Positions 9,467 to 22,719 of a stretch of 63,658 nt of DNA are shown here, one piece after another. The stretch is from Bacillus subtilis subsp. subtilis (GTDB lineage: Bacteria; Pseudomonadota; Gammaproteobacteria; Xanthomonadales; Xanthomonadaceae): the NCBI GenBank assembly GCA_021733645.1, contig JAHREJ010000024.1:1-63658 (forward strand), given 5' to 3'. Position 1 is the stretch's first letter; each line of letters opens with the position of its first letter. Both the position numbers and the translations under genes were made by a program. The notes beneath the pieces were generated by a model that had not been told where the DNA came from, did not search any database, and saw only the letters and a list, made by a program, of their open reading frames with translations.

Positions 9467-10372
9467 ATGTTCTTTCGCAACCTGACCCTGTTCCGTTTCC
9501 CGACCGCCACCGATTTTTCTGAAGTGGACACCCTGCTGCCGCAGGTACTGCTCAAGCCGGTCGGCCCGCTTGAAATGAATTCGCGTGGCTTCATCTCGCC
9601 GTTCGGCCGCGAGGAAAAAGCCGTGTTCTCGCACCGCATCGGCGATGCGCTGTGGCTGACCGTGGGCGGCGAGGACAAGATCCTGCCGGGCGCGGTGGTC
9701 AACGACCTGCTGGCGCGCAAGCTGGAAGAGATTGAAGAGAAGGAAGGGCGCAAGCCCGGCGGCCGCGAGCGCAAGCGCCTCAAGGACGACCTGCTGCACG
9801 AACTGATGCCGCGCGCGTTCGTGAAGAGCTCGCGCACCGATGCGTTGATCGACCTCACCCACGGCTACGTGGCGGTGGACAGCTCCAGCCGCAAGACCGG
9901 CGAGAACGTGATGTCCGACATCCGGGGCCTGCTGGGCAGCTTCCCGGCGATGCCGCTGAATGCCGAAGTGGCGCCGCGTTCGATCCTGACCGGCTGGATC
10001 GCCGGCGAAGTACTGCCGACCGGCCTGAGCCTGGGCGAAGAGTGCGAGATGAAGGACCCGGCCGAAGGCGGCGCAGTGGTCAAGTGCCAGCACCAGGAAC
10101 TGCGCTGCGATGAAATCGACAAGCACCTGGACGCCGGCAAGCAGGTGACCAAGCTGGCGCTGGTGTTCGAGGACAACCTGTCCTTCGTGCTCGGCGATGA
10201 CCTGATCGTGCGCAAGCTGAAGTTCCTGGACGGCGCGCTGGACCAGCTTGAGCACGCCGACGACGACGGCCGCCGCGCCGAACTGGATGCCCGCTTCGCC
10301 TTGCAGAGTGGCGAAGTGCGGCGCCTGTTCCTGCTGCTGGAAGAGGCCTTCAAGCTCAGCAAGGCCGACTGA
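9467..10372 (+). CDS. rdgC: Recombination-associated protein RdgC
   Basis: A 301-residue RdgC homologue. RdgC forms a ring-shaped dimer that binds double-stranded DNA without sequence specificity and restrains RecA-mediated recombination. The N-terminus MFFRNLTLFRF and the conserved block RGFISPFGREEKAVFSHRIGD-type region are clear, and the length equals the E. coli protein (303). The gene starts 45 bp after ttcA and may be co-transcribed. A SMAG palindrome follows the stop. Confidence 0.94.
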   Translation: MFFRNLTLFRFPTATDFSEVDTLLPQVLLKPVGPLEMNSRGFISPFGREEKAVFSHRIGDALWLTVGGEDKILPGAVVNDLLARKLEEIEEKEGRKPGGRERKRLKDDLLHELMPRAFVKSSRTDALIDLTHGYVAVDSSSRKTGENVMSDIRGLLGSFPAMPLNAEVAPRSILTGWIAGEVLPTGLSLGEECEMKDPAEGGAVVKCQHQELRCDEIDKHLDAGKQVTKLALVFEDNLSFVLGDDLIVRKLKFLDGALDQLEHADDDGRRAELDARFALQSGEVRRLFLLLEEAFKLSKAD

Positions 10373-10401
10373 GCCGACCGAGCCCCCCACTGGCACCCCG
10401 C

Positions 10402-10427
10402 GTAGAGCGGGGCTCTGCCCCGCCGCG
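10402..10427 (+). repeat. SMAG-type palindrome after rdgC
   Basis: GTAGAGCGGGGC-TCT-GCCCCGCCGCG is a GTAG-headed palindrome with a different stem sequence (GCGGGGC/GCCCCGC) from the arrays. It lies 29 bp after the rdgC stop, in the rdgC/metallopeptidase gap. Confidence 0.85.
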
Positions 10428-10574
10428 TTGCGAGGTGGGCACCAAACGGGAACGGCAGCGGCGCAGAGCCCGCGCTAGGTTTCTTGGCGGCGGGCAGCGC
10501 CCCGGACGTGTGCGGGTGGCGGCCTGAACAGCGCGCAGTCATGTGCCGGTCACCGCCGGCGCTATGCTGTATCC

Positions 10575-11363
10575 ATGTCCGGACTCCTCCGCCGCCTTAT
10601 TTCGCCGGCTGCCCCCACCCTGCAGCGCGACACGGTACGACTGCGCCTGGACGATGCCGAGATCGACGTGCTGCGCGTGCGTGATCCGCGGGCGCGCCGG
10701 ATCAAGCTCAGTGTCGACGAACGCGGCGTGCGGCTGACGTTGCCGCCACGCGCCAGCCTGGTGATGGGCGAGCGTTTCCTGGAACAGCACCGCGACTGGT
10801 TGTCCACGCAGCTGCGCAGCTACCAGGCGCAGAACCTGCCGCCGCCGCTGGTGATCGGCGCGCCCGGCGTGCTGCCGCTGCGCGGCCAGTGGCTGCCGTT
10901 GCGTTGGGAAAGCGGGCGCTACGCGCACATGGCGCTGGACGATGCCGGTGCCTGCCTGCACTGGCCGGCGCGCGGTACCGATGCCACGCTGCGCCGCACC
11001 CTGCGCGAATTCTACGAAGCGCAGACCCGTGCCGACGTCGGGCAGTGGTTGCCGCGCTACCTGCCCGGGCTGCCGCGTGCACCGGCGCGGCTGCGCTTGA
11101 AGGTGATGTCTTCCCAGTGGGGCTCATTGGCGCCTGACGGCAGCATGGCGCTGGATCTGGCGTTGGTGCTGGGGCGGCCGTCTGCGTTCGAGTACGTGCT
11201 GGTACACGAGCTCTGCCACCTGATCCAGGCCAACCACTCGCCGGCGTTCTGGGCCGAGGTGGCGCAGCGTTTTCCGAACTGGCACGCCGAGCGCGATTAT
11301 TTCCAGGCCGAAGGCCGCCGCTTGAAGGCGATGCTGCGACAGCTGCTGACCCCCACCGGGTGA
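10575..11363 (+). CDS. YgjP-like zinc metallopeptidase (M48-type, DUF45)
   Basis: A 262-residue protein of the YgjP/DUF45 family of predicted zinc metallopeptidases. The zinc site HELCH is at 211-215, with a downstream His221 in the conserved order HELCHLIQANHSPAFW. The N-terminal half (RRIKLSVDERGVRLTLPP) is the family beta domain. There is no signal peptide, so a cytosolic role is likely; the substrate is unknown. The ATG at 10575 gives the shortest intact N-terminus. It is convergent with the methylglyoxal synthase gene. Confidence 0.87.
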   Translation: MSGLLRRLISPAAPTLQRDTVRLRLDDAEIDVLRVRDPRARRIKLSVDERGVRLTLPPRASLVMGERFLEQHRDWLSTQLRSYQAQNLPPPLVIGAPGVLPLRGQWLPLRWESGRYAHMALDDAGACLHWPARGTDATLRRTLREFYEAQTRADVGQWLPRYLPGLPRAPARLRLKVMSSQWGSLAPDGSMALDLALVLGRPSAFEYVLVHELCHLIQANHSPAFWAEVAQRFPNWHAERDYFQAEGRRLKAMLRQLLTPTG

Positions 11364-11415
11364 ATCGCTTCCCCGTGGTTCCATGCCCCGTGGGGAGGTG
11401 CTTGGCGCAGGGCCA

Positions 11416-12297
11416 TCAGCGGCGTGCGCGCAACGTGGCCGCCTGCGCCCACCTCGCTGCCACGCGCGGAGCGGTGATGCACACGGCCTGGTCGGTGACG
11501 GTGGTGACCGCGCGCTCCAGCAGTTGGATGTCCGCTTCGTGCTGCCGGGCCACATGCGGGTCTTCGAAGAAGATCGCGCGCTGGCAGTCACCTTCCAGCA
11601 CACGGTCGGCAATCTGCGCATCGCCGCCCATCGGGCCGCTCTGGTAGCGCTGCACCCAGGCCTGGTCCTGCGGCCAGCCACGGCTCCAGGCCAGCTCGTT
11701 GAGGCGTTGGCCGGTGGTGCCGGTACCCACCCGGTGGCGGAACCGCGACAACAGGTCGAAGTGCTCGTCGGCAAACGCCAGGATCGCCGGCTTCATCGCA
11801 TCGTGGGCGATCAGCGCCAGGGTCTGGTGCGCGAAGGCGTGCAGGTCCTCGGCACCCGGATCGGCGGCCAGCCCGGCATGCACACGCTCCACCTCGACCC
11901 AATCGCGCGCGGTGGCCACGGTTGAGATGAAGGGCTTGCCGTGGATCACGCACTGGCGCTTGAGTGCGGTGGCCTCGGGGAAAATCGAGGATGGGTCGAC
12001 CGGGTCCATCAGATAGATCGCCCCGTCCAGGGTGCGCTCGGGCGAGCCCATGCCGACCACTTCGGCCACCAGCTTCATCAAGCCGCCCTGGCGTCCGTTC
12101 GGATAGCGCTGCAGTGGCGCGAAGTCCGGCAGGAAACCCAGCCGCTGGATCGCATCGAAGGTGCGCCCCACCGCGTGCAGTTCCACGCCCAGTTCGCGCA
12201 GGCCGCCGGCGCAGGCACGCAGCCAGCGGAACAGCGCGGCGTGCTTGTCGTGGTGGTGCAGGCGGTTGGCGGCCAGGCCGATGCGCATGGGAATCAT
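11416..12297 (-). CDS. Methylglyoxal synthase with a duplicated, degenerate N-terminal domain
   Basis: A 293-residue protein made of two methylglyoxal-synthase-like halves. The C-terminal half (about 162-285) carries the E. coli MgsA signature: AHD at 164-166, TGTTG, SGPMGGD with the catalytic Asp at 226, and FFEDP followed by H253 and D256. Such enzymes turn dihydroxyacetone phosphate into methylglyoxal and phosphate. The N-terminal half (about 1-140) resembles the same fold (YLMDPVDPSSIFPEATALKR, FISTVATA) but lacks GPMGGD, so it is probably non-catalytic. E. coli MgsA is about half this length. The ATG at 12297 was chosen, with 12288 as an alternative; longer starts would run through a SMAG palindrome. 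Confidence 0.85.
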   Translation of the reverse strand: MIPMRIGLAANRLHHHDKHAALFRWLRACAGGLRELGVELHAVGRTFDAIQRLGFLPDFAPLQRYPNGRQGGLMKLVAEVVGMGSPERTLDGAIYLMDPVDPSSIFPEATALKRQCVIHGKPFISTVATARDWVEVERVHAGLAADPGAEDLHAFAHQTLALIAHDAMKPAILAFADEHFDLLSRFRHRVGTGTTGQRLNELAWSRGWPQDQAWVQRYQSGPMGGDAQIADRVLEGDCQRAIFFEDPHVARQHEADIQLLERAVTTVTDQAVCITAPRVAARWAQAATLRARR

Positions 12298-12347
12298 CCG
12301 GTAGGGGGCTGTGAGGTTGGACGGCAGTAGCCGGCCGGCGGCAACGG

Positions 12348-12370
12348 GTAGGTGCCGACCAGCGGTCGGC
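12348..12370 (+). repeat. SMAG-type palindrome upstream of the methylglyoxal synthase gene
   Basis: GTAGGTGCCGACC-AGC-GGTCGGC shares the GCCGACC/GGTCGGC stem with the pair at 8131-8210. It lies about 50 bp upstream of the minus-strand start, between two divergent genes, so here it is in a promoter region rather than at a gene end. Confidence 0.85.
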
Positions 12371-12518
12371 GAGGCCTCCCGGCATTCTATGTCGCTTCCA
12401 GCCATGCGTAAGTGCGAACGGCATCACTGGCCTTCACGCATTTTCGTATTAGTTGCATGGCGTGGGCGCGGGCCATATCCGACAGTGGGTGCCGTCAGTC
12501 AATCAGGAAAACCCTGTC

Positions 12519-12809
12519 ATGGCCCTCACCCATTCTCTCCACGACCTGTCGGTACAAGCCTTGGCAACCGATCGCAGCGCACGGATCCGGGCCTTGGGGC
12601 GGCTGTTGCGCCACGCGGCCGCAGGTGATGCCGACGTGCTGCTGGCCGGGCTGGCGCGCATGCTGGACGCGCACATCGGGGCCGACCACGGCGATGACGC
12701 CAGCAACGAGCGCATCCGCGACCAGCTCGATGACATCGAGTTGCTGCTGGCGCTGGAAATCCAGCGTGCCGGTGTCCGCGCGGCGGCTTCGTTGTCGAAC
12801 GCAGCGTAA
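12519..12809 (+). CDS. Small hypothetical protein, helical
   Basis: A 96-residue protein of no family I recognise. It is predicted mostly helical and acidic in its second half (ADHGDDASNERIRDQLDDIELLLALE). It has no signal peptide, membrane segment or cysteines. The ATG at 12519 follows a CAGGA-like ribosome site; an upstream in-frame start at 12453 adds residues with no clear support. Its stop lies four bases before SMAG array 2. Confidence 0.6.
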   Translation: MALTHSLHDLSVQALATDRSARIRALGRLLRHAAAGDADVLLAGLARMLDAHIGADHGDDASNERIRDQLDDIELLLALEIQRAGVRAAASLSNAA

Positions 12810-12812
12810 AGA

Positions 12813-13315
12813 GCAGCCGAGCATGGCTCGGCTCTACCGGTTGGCCGGGCGCGTCCTGGTAGAGCCGAGCCACGCTCGGCTGCTTCGCCGCCGGTTGGCC
12901 AGCCGCGTCCTGGTAGAGCCGAGCCACGCTCGGCTGCTTCGCCACCGGTTGGCCAGCCGCGTCCTGGTAGAGCCGAGCCACGCTCGGCTGCTTCGCCACC
13001 GGCTGGCCAGGCGCGTCCTGGTAGAGCCGAGCCATGCTCGGCTGCTTCTCCACCGATTGGCCAGGCGCGTCCTGGTAGAGCCGAGCCATGCTCGGCTGCT
13101 TCTCCACCGGCTGGCCAGGCGCGTCCTGGTAGAGCCGAGCCATGCTCGGCTGCTTCTCCACCGGCTGGCCAGGCGCATTCTGGTAGAGCCGAGCCACGCT
13201 CGGCTGCTTCGCCACCGGCTGGCCAGGCGCGTCCTGGTAGAGCCGAGCCACGCTCGGCTGCTTCGCCACCGGTTGGCCAGGCGCGTCCTGGTAGAGCCGA
13301 GCCATGCTCGGCTGC
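12813..13315 (+). repeat. SMAG/REP palindrome tandem array 2 (1 inverted + 9 direct copies, 54-bp period)
   Basis: One minus-oriented palindrome (12813-12837) is followed by nine plus-oriented copies of GTAGAGCCGAGC-CRY-GCTCGGCTGC. Their GTAG tetranucleotides start at 12859, 12913, 12967, 13021, 13075, 13129, 13183, 13237 and 13291. The spacer is conserved (TTCGCCACCGGTTGGCCAGG-like) and unrelated to the array 1 spacer. A 54-bp period is a multiple of three, so Arg/Leu/Ser-rich frames run through it on both strands; they are artefacts. No gene is seen in 12810-13331. Confidence 0.95.
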
Positions 13316-13331
13316 TTCGCCGAGTCCGGCG

Positions 13332-19320
<5,989 letters not shown>

Positions 19321-19467
19321 CTCTGCCTCAATGTCGGGTGAGCGGCGACACTCGTCCCCGCTCAATCCGTTGAGCGCATCTGGAGGCACCGGATGACCTG
19401 ACTAGAGCATAGTTGCTGCAACGCCGCAATACACGGTTGCAGGCGCAACCAAACCCCTGCAAAAGCC

Positions 19468-19489
19468 GCCTGGAACGTGGGTTCCAGGC
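19468..19489 (-). terminator. Rho-independent terminator of the I78 gene
   Basis: A perfect 9-bp stem (GCCTGGAAC/GTTCCAGGC) with a 4-base loop is followed, on the minus strand, by GGCTTTT. It lies 8 bp beyond the stop of the minus-strand inhibitor gene. Confidence 0.8.
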
Positions 19490-19497
19490 GTGCCTGT

Positions 19498-19899
19498 TCA
19501 GCCGCAGCGCAGGCCGCTGATCGCGCCCTTGTCGTCCACTTCGATGTTCAGGCGCTCGCCGACGAATTCCATCGTGGTGGCATCGTTGGGCTTGAGCACG
19601 CGCAGCTGTTTGGCGCTGGCGTCCTGCTGGGCCTGGGCGCCGATCTGTTCGGCGTACGGCTGCCCCACCAGGCTCTGCACCTGGGTGGCGTCGCAGTTGC
19701 CCACCGGCGGCGCTTCCAGCGCCTTGCCGGTTTCATCGGTGGGGGCAGCGGCGGCTTCGGCCGCCTTCTGGGCATGGCTGCCCACGGCTTCCTGCTCGTC
19801 CATCGGCGGTGCCTGGCAGGCAGCCAGGGCAAGCAGGGTGGGAAGGATGGCCACAAGGCCAATGGAACGCCGCAGGCGGCGGAACGACAAGGACGGCAT
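19498..19899 (-). CDS. I78-family peptidase inhibitor lipoprotein (copy A)
   Basis: A 133-residue lipoprotein with a lipobox LAAC after a hydrophobic signal (LVAILPTLLALAAC), an Ala/Glu-rich linker and a C-terminal I78-like domain. Family traits are CDATQVQSLVGQ, a central VLKPNDATTMEF, ERLNIEVDDKG and the terminal RCG. I78 proteins are small inhibitors of serine proteases, with elafin-like mode reported for the founder; inhibition by this copy is inferred. The ATG at 19899 follows CCGGAG with good spacing; an ATG at 19914 is the alternative. It is the first of three relatives in 7 kb, all on the minus strand. Confidence 0.8.
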   Translation of the reverse strand: MPSLSFRRLRRSIGLVAILPTLLALAACQAPPMDEQEAVGSHAQKAAEAAAAPTDETGKALEAPPVGNCDATQVQSLVGQPYAEQIGAQAQQDASAKQLRVLKPNDATTMEFVGERLNIEVDDKGAISGLRCG

Positions 19900-20035
19900 C
19901 GAGACTCCGGACATCGAACCAGGGAAACCTTGGAGGATATCGCCAAGCGGGGTGTGAGGTGTTCGTGTTGTGTTATTGACGCGGCTTCGCCGCGCCAGCA
20001 GGTATCACTGCAGGCCCTCCCTGCCGCACACGCCG

Positions 20036-21100
20036 ATGAACCCCAGTCGCCGCGTCACCCCCGAAGCCGCCGCCGCCCGTGAGGCCGGCCTGCGTTATGT
20101 GAGCGATGAGATGCCCGGCCTGCAGCGGCGCCGCGCGGGCAAGGGCTTCAGCTACCGCGACGCGGACGGCACGGCGGTGCGCGATGCGGCCACCCTGGCA
20201 CGGATCGGCGCACTGGCGATTCCGCCGGCCTACACCGATGTGTGGATCTGCGCGCTGCCCAACGGCCACCTGCAGGCCACCGGCCGCGACGCGCGTGGAC
20301 GCAAGCAGTACCGCTACCACACCGAGTGGGCGCGGGTGCGTGGGGACGGCAAGTTCGACCGCATCATCGCCTTCGGCAACGCCTTGCCCACGCTGCGCCG
20401 TCGCCTGCGTCGCGACCTCAAGCTGCCCGGGTTCCCGCGTGACAAGGTGCTGGCCATCGTGGTGGCGCTGCTGGCCCAGACCCTGGTGCGGATAGGCAAC
20501 GCGGCGTACGCGCGCGACAACCGCTCCTACGGGCTGACCACGCTGCGCAATCATCACCTGGCGCTGGTCAAGGGCGGGCGCGCGCAGATGCGTTTCCGCG
20601 GCAAGTCCGGGCAGGCGCAGGAGGTGGACGTGGACGACCGCCATCTGGTGACGTTGATCCGTCGCTGCCAGCAGTTGCCGGGGCAGGCGCTGTTCCAGTA
20701 CCGCGACGATGAGGGCGCGGTACAGCCGGTGGACTCCGGGCTGGTCAACGACTACCTGCGCGATGCGATGGGCGAGGACTTCAGCGCCAAGGATTTCCGC
20801 ACCTGGGGCGGGACGCTGGAGGCGCTGCGTCAACTGGCGGCCACCGCGCTGCCCGAGCCGTCCAGCGAACGCGCGCTGGTCGCGCTGCAGAAGCAGGTGG
20901 TGTGCGAGGTGGCCTCGCTGCTGGGCAATACCCCGTCGGTGTGCAGAAAGGCCTACATCGACCCGTGCGTCTTCGACCGCTGGCGGGCCGGATCGCTCAC
21001 GGCGCTGGCCGGCCTGCGCGGTGAGCGCCAGTGGGAGCAGGCCACCCTGAAGGTGCTCAAGGCCGCGCGGCGCACGGTGAAGCGTGCGCGCACGGCCTGA
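20036..21100 (+). CDS. DNA topoisomerase IB
   Basis: A 354-residue bacterial type IB topoisomerase, related to poxvirus and eukaryotic topoisomerase I, which relaxes supercoils by a 3'-phosphotyrosyl nick. The catalytic core shows RIGNAAYARDNRSYGLTTL, a FRGKSG lysine loop, KDFRTWGGT with the conserved Arg, and the nucleophile tyrosine in VCRKAYIDPCVF. The N-terminal domain is AIPPAYTDVWICALPNGHLQ. The ATG at 20036 was chosen over an upstream frame starting at 19970. It is convergent with the I78 copy B gene. Confidence 0.93.
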   Translation: MNPSRRVTPEAAAAREAGLRYVSDEMPGLQRRRAGKGFSYRDADGTAVRDAATLARIGALAIPPAYTDVWICALPNGHLQATGRDARGRKQYRYHTEWARVRGDGKFDRIIAFGNALPTLRRRLRRDLKLPGFPRDKVLAIVVALLAQTLVRIGNAAYARDNRSYGLTTLRNHHLALVKGGRAQMRFRGKSGQAQEVDVDDRHLVTLIRRCQQLPGQALFQYRDDEGAVQPVDSGLVNDYLRDAMGEDFSAKDFRTWGGTLEALRQLAATALPEPSSERALVALQKQVVCEVASLLGNTPSVCRKAYIDPCVFDRWRAGSLTALAGLRGERQWEQATLKVLKAARRTVKRARTA

Positions 21101-21109
21101 GTGGACACA

Positions 21110-21451
21110 TCAGCCGCAGTAGAGCGCGGTGATGTTGTTGGTGCGCCCGGTCTCGATGGTGAGCCGGTCGCCGCCGTCCTGCGCGCCCGGGGTCGGGTTG
21201 GCCGCACCGCTGGCGGTGAGGCCGCTTTCAACGCGCTGCCCGCGCACCACGTTGAGCTGCAGGCTGTCGCTGTCCACGCGGGCGCGCTCCAGGGTGGCGG
21301 CCGAGGCCGCCAGGCCGACCGCGCCGCGCACCTTGTCCACATGGCACTGGCCGGAAATCACGCCGTCGATGGGCTGAACCTGCGCCACCGGGGTGCTGCT
21401 GCAGGCGGACAAGGTGGCCAGGGCGGCGGCGGCGAAAAGGGTGCGGTACAT
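21110..21451 (-). CDS. I78-like peptidase inhibitor lipoprotein (copy B, divergent)
   Basis: A 113-residue lipoprotein with signal peptide MYRTLFAAAALATLSAC and lipobox Cys17. The mature part has the I78 outline: GQCHVDKVRGAVGLAASAATLERAR, then RLTIETGRTNNITALYCG, with a terminal CG. The middle is less conserved and has an inserted GAANPTPGAQDG loop in place of the usual TMD segment. GGAG precedes the ATG at 21451. It ends 9 bp from the convergent topoisomerase gene. Confidence 0.65.
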   Translation of the reverse strand: MYRTLFAAAALATLSACSSTPVAQVQPIDGVISGQCHVDKVRGAVGLAASAATLERARVDSDSLQLNVVRGQRVESGLTASGAANPTPGAQDGGDRLTIETGRTNNITALYCG

Positions 21452-21547
21452 GGGGTGACTCCAGCAGGTTTTCCGGACTGCAGCGTGCCGCTGCACGCGT
21501 ATGCGGCAGATGAAGCCTGCACGGCACGCCCACATCGCGCTCACTTT

Positions 21548-21571
21548 GTGTGGCCGCGCGGTTGGCCACAC
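21548..21571. promoter_or_regulatory. Inverted repeat in front of the dehydrogenase gene
   Basis: GTGTGGCC and GGCCACAC (8-bp perfect arms, 8-base spacer) lie 39 bp upstream of the start codon. Position fits an operator or a 5' leader hairpin. The regulator is unknown. Confidence 0.45.
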
Positions 21572-21609
21572 TGCCGGTGCACTTGAACGCTTTCGCAAAG
21601 GAGCCACCT

Positions 21610-22719
21610 ATGGCCACCCGCAAGACACGCACAGCCACCTCTCCCGTTGCCGCCGACAAGGCCGCCCAACCCCAGGCCGAACGCACGCCGGTAGTGAAGA
21701 CGGCCACCCGCAAGGCTGCCGCGAAGGACCCGCGCGCCGCCCGCGTCGCGGCGCGCCAGCGTCGCCTGCAGGATCAGGAGAAGGCCAAGGATGCGCGCGT
21801 GGCCAAGCAGGCGGCCAAGCAGGTGGCCACGAAAAAAGCCACGAAAAAAGCCACCCAGGCCGGCCCCCGCAAGCAGCCGGAGACGATGCCCGCGCAGCAC
21901 CTGTCCAAGCCCGGCAACGAGCACGAACTGCAGCTGGCACCGCGCTTCCTCGCCCCGGATTACCGTGGCAGCGGCAAGCTCAAAGGCAAACGCGCGATCA
22001 TCACCGGTGCCGACTCGGGCATCGGCCGCGCGGTAGCGGTGCTGTTTGCGCGCGAAGGCGCCGATGTGGCCGTGCTGCACCTGGATGAAGCGGCCGATGC
22101 GAAGGTGACGCGCCAGCATGTGGAGGCTGAGGGCGGTCGCTGCGTGGTGATCGCCGGCGACGTGCGCGATCCGACGTTCTGCAACAAGGCGGTCAAGCAG
22201 GTAGCCAAGGCGTTCGGCGGGATCGACATCCTGGTCAACAACGCGGCCTTCCAGTTGCACTGCGAGCGGCTGGAAGACCTGGAAGATGCGCACCTGCAGG
22301 AAACCCTGCAGACCAACATCGGCGGTTACATCCAGATGGCGCGCGCGGTGCTGCCGCACCTGCAGGAAGGCGACTGCATCATCAACACCGGCTCGGAGAC
22401 CGGGCTGTTCGGCAGCAAGTCGCTGATCGACTATTCGGCCACCAAGGGCGCCATCCATGCCTTCACCCAGGCGCTGGCCAGCCAACTGTTGCCGCGTGGC
22501 ATCCGGGTCAACGCGGTGGCCCCGGGACCGGTGTGGACGCCGCTGAACCCGGCCGACAAGCCGCCCGCCGATGTGGCCGCATTCGGCAAGGACAGCGACA
22601 TGGGCCGCCCGGCGCAGCCCGAAGAGCTGTCGCCGGCCTATGTGTTCCTGGCCTCGCCGATCACCGCCAGCTATATCAGCGGGGTGATCCTGCCGGTGAT
22701 GGGCGGCCCGCGCGGTTGA
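21610..22719 (+). CDS. Short-chain dehydrogenase (YghA-like) with Lys/Ala-rich N-terminal tail
   Basis: A 369-residue SDR oxidoreductase. The Rossmann motif TGADSGIGR is at 132-140, NNAA at 210-213, and the catalytic Tyr275 and Lys279 are in DYSATKG. The body resembles E. coli YghA, an NAD(P)-dependent aldehyde/alcohol reductase-like protein. The first 90 residues are an unusual Lys/Ala/Arg-rich tail (KQAAKQVATKKATKKATQ) like histone H1 or AlgP-type repeats. The ATG at 21610 has AAAGGAG at good spacing, so the tail is real coding sequence. Its 3' end overlaps the convergent serine hydrolase gene by 44 bp. Confidence 0.87.
   Translation: MATRKTRTATSPVAADKAAQPQAERTPVVKTATRKAAAKDPRAARVAARQRRLQDQEKAKDARVAKQAAKQVATKKATKKATQAGPRKQPETMPAQHLSKPGNEHELQLAPRFLAPDYRGSGKLKGKRAIITGADSGIGRAVAVLFAREGADVAVLHLDEAADAKVTRQHVEAEGGRCVVIAGDVRDPTFCNKAVKQVAKAFGGIDILVNNAAFQLHCERLEDLEDAHLQETLQTNIGGYIQMARAVLPHLQEGDCIINTGSETGLFGSKSLIDYSATKGAIHAFTQALASQLLPRGIRVNAVAPGPVWTPLNPADKPPADVAAFGKDSDMGRPAQPEELSPAYVFLASPITASYISGVILPVMGGPRG

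Noticed and set aside
1..13315. CRISPR array
   Set aside because: The palindromes recur with conserved, not unique, spacers, and no cas gene is near.
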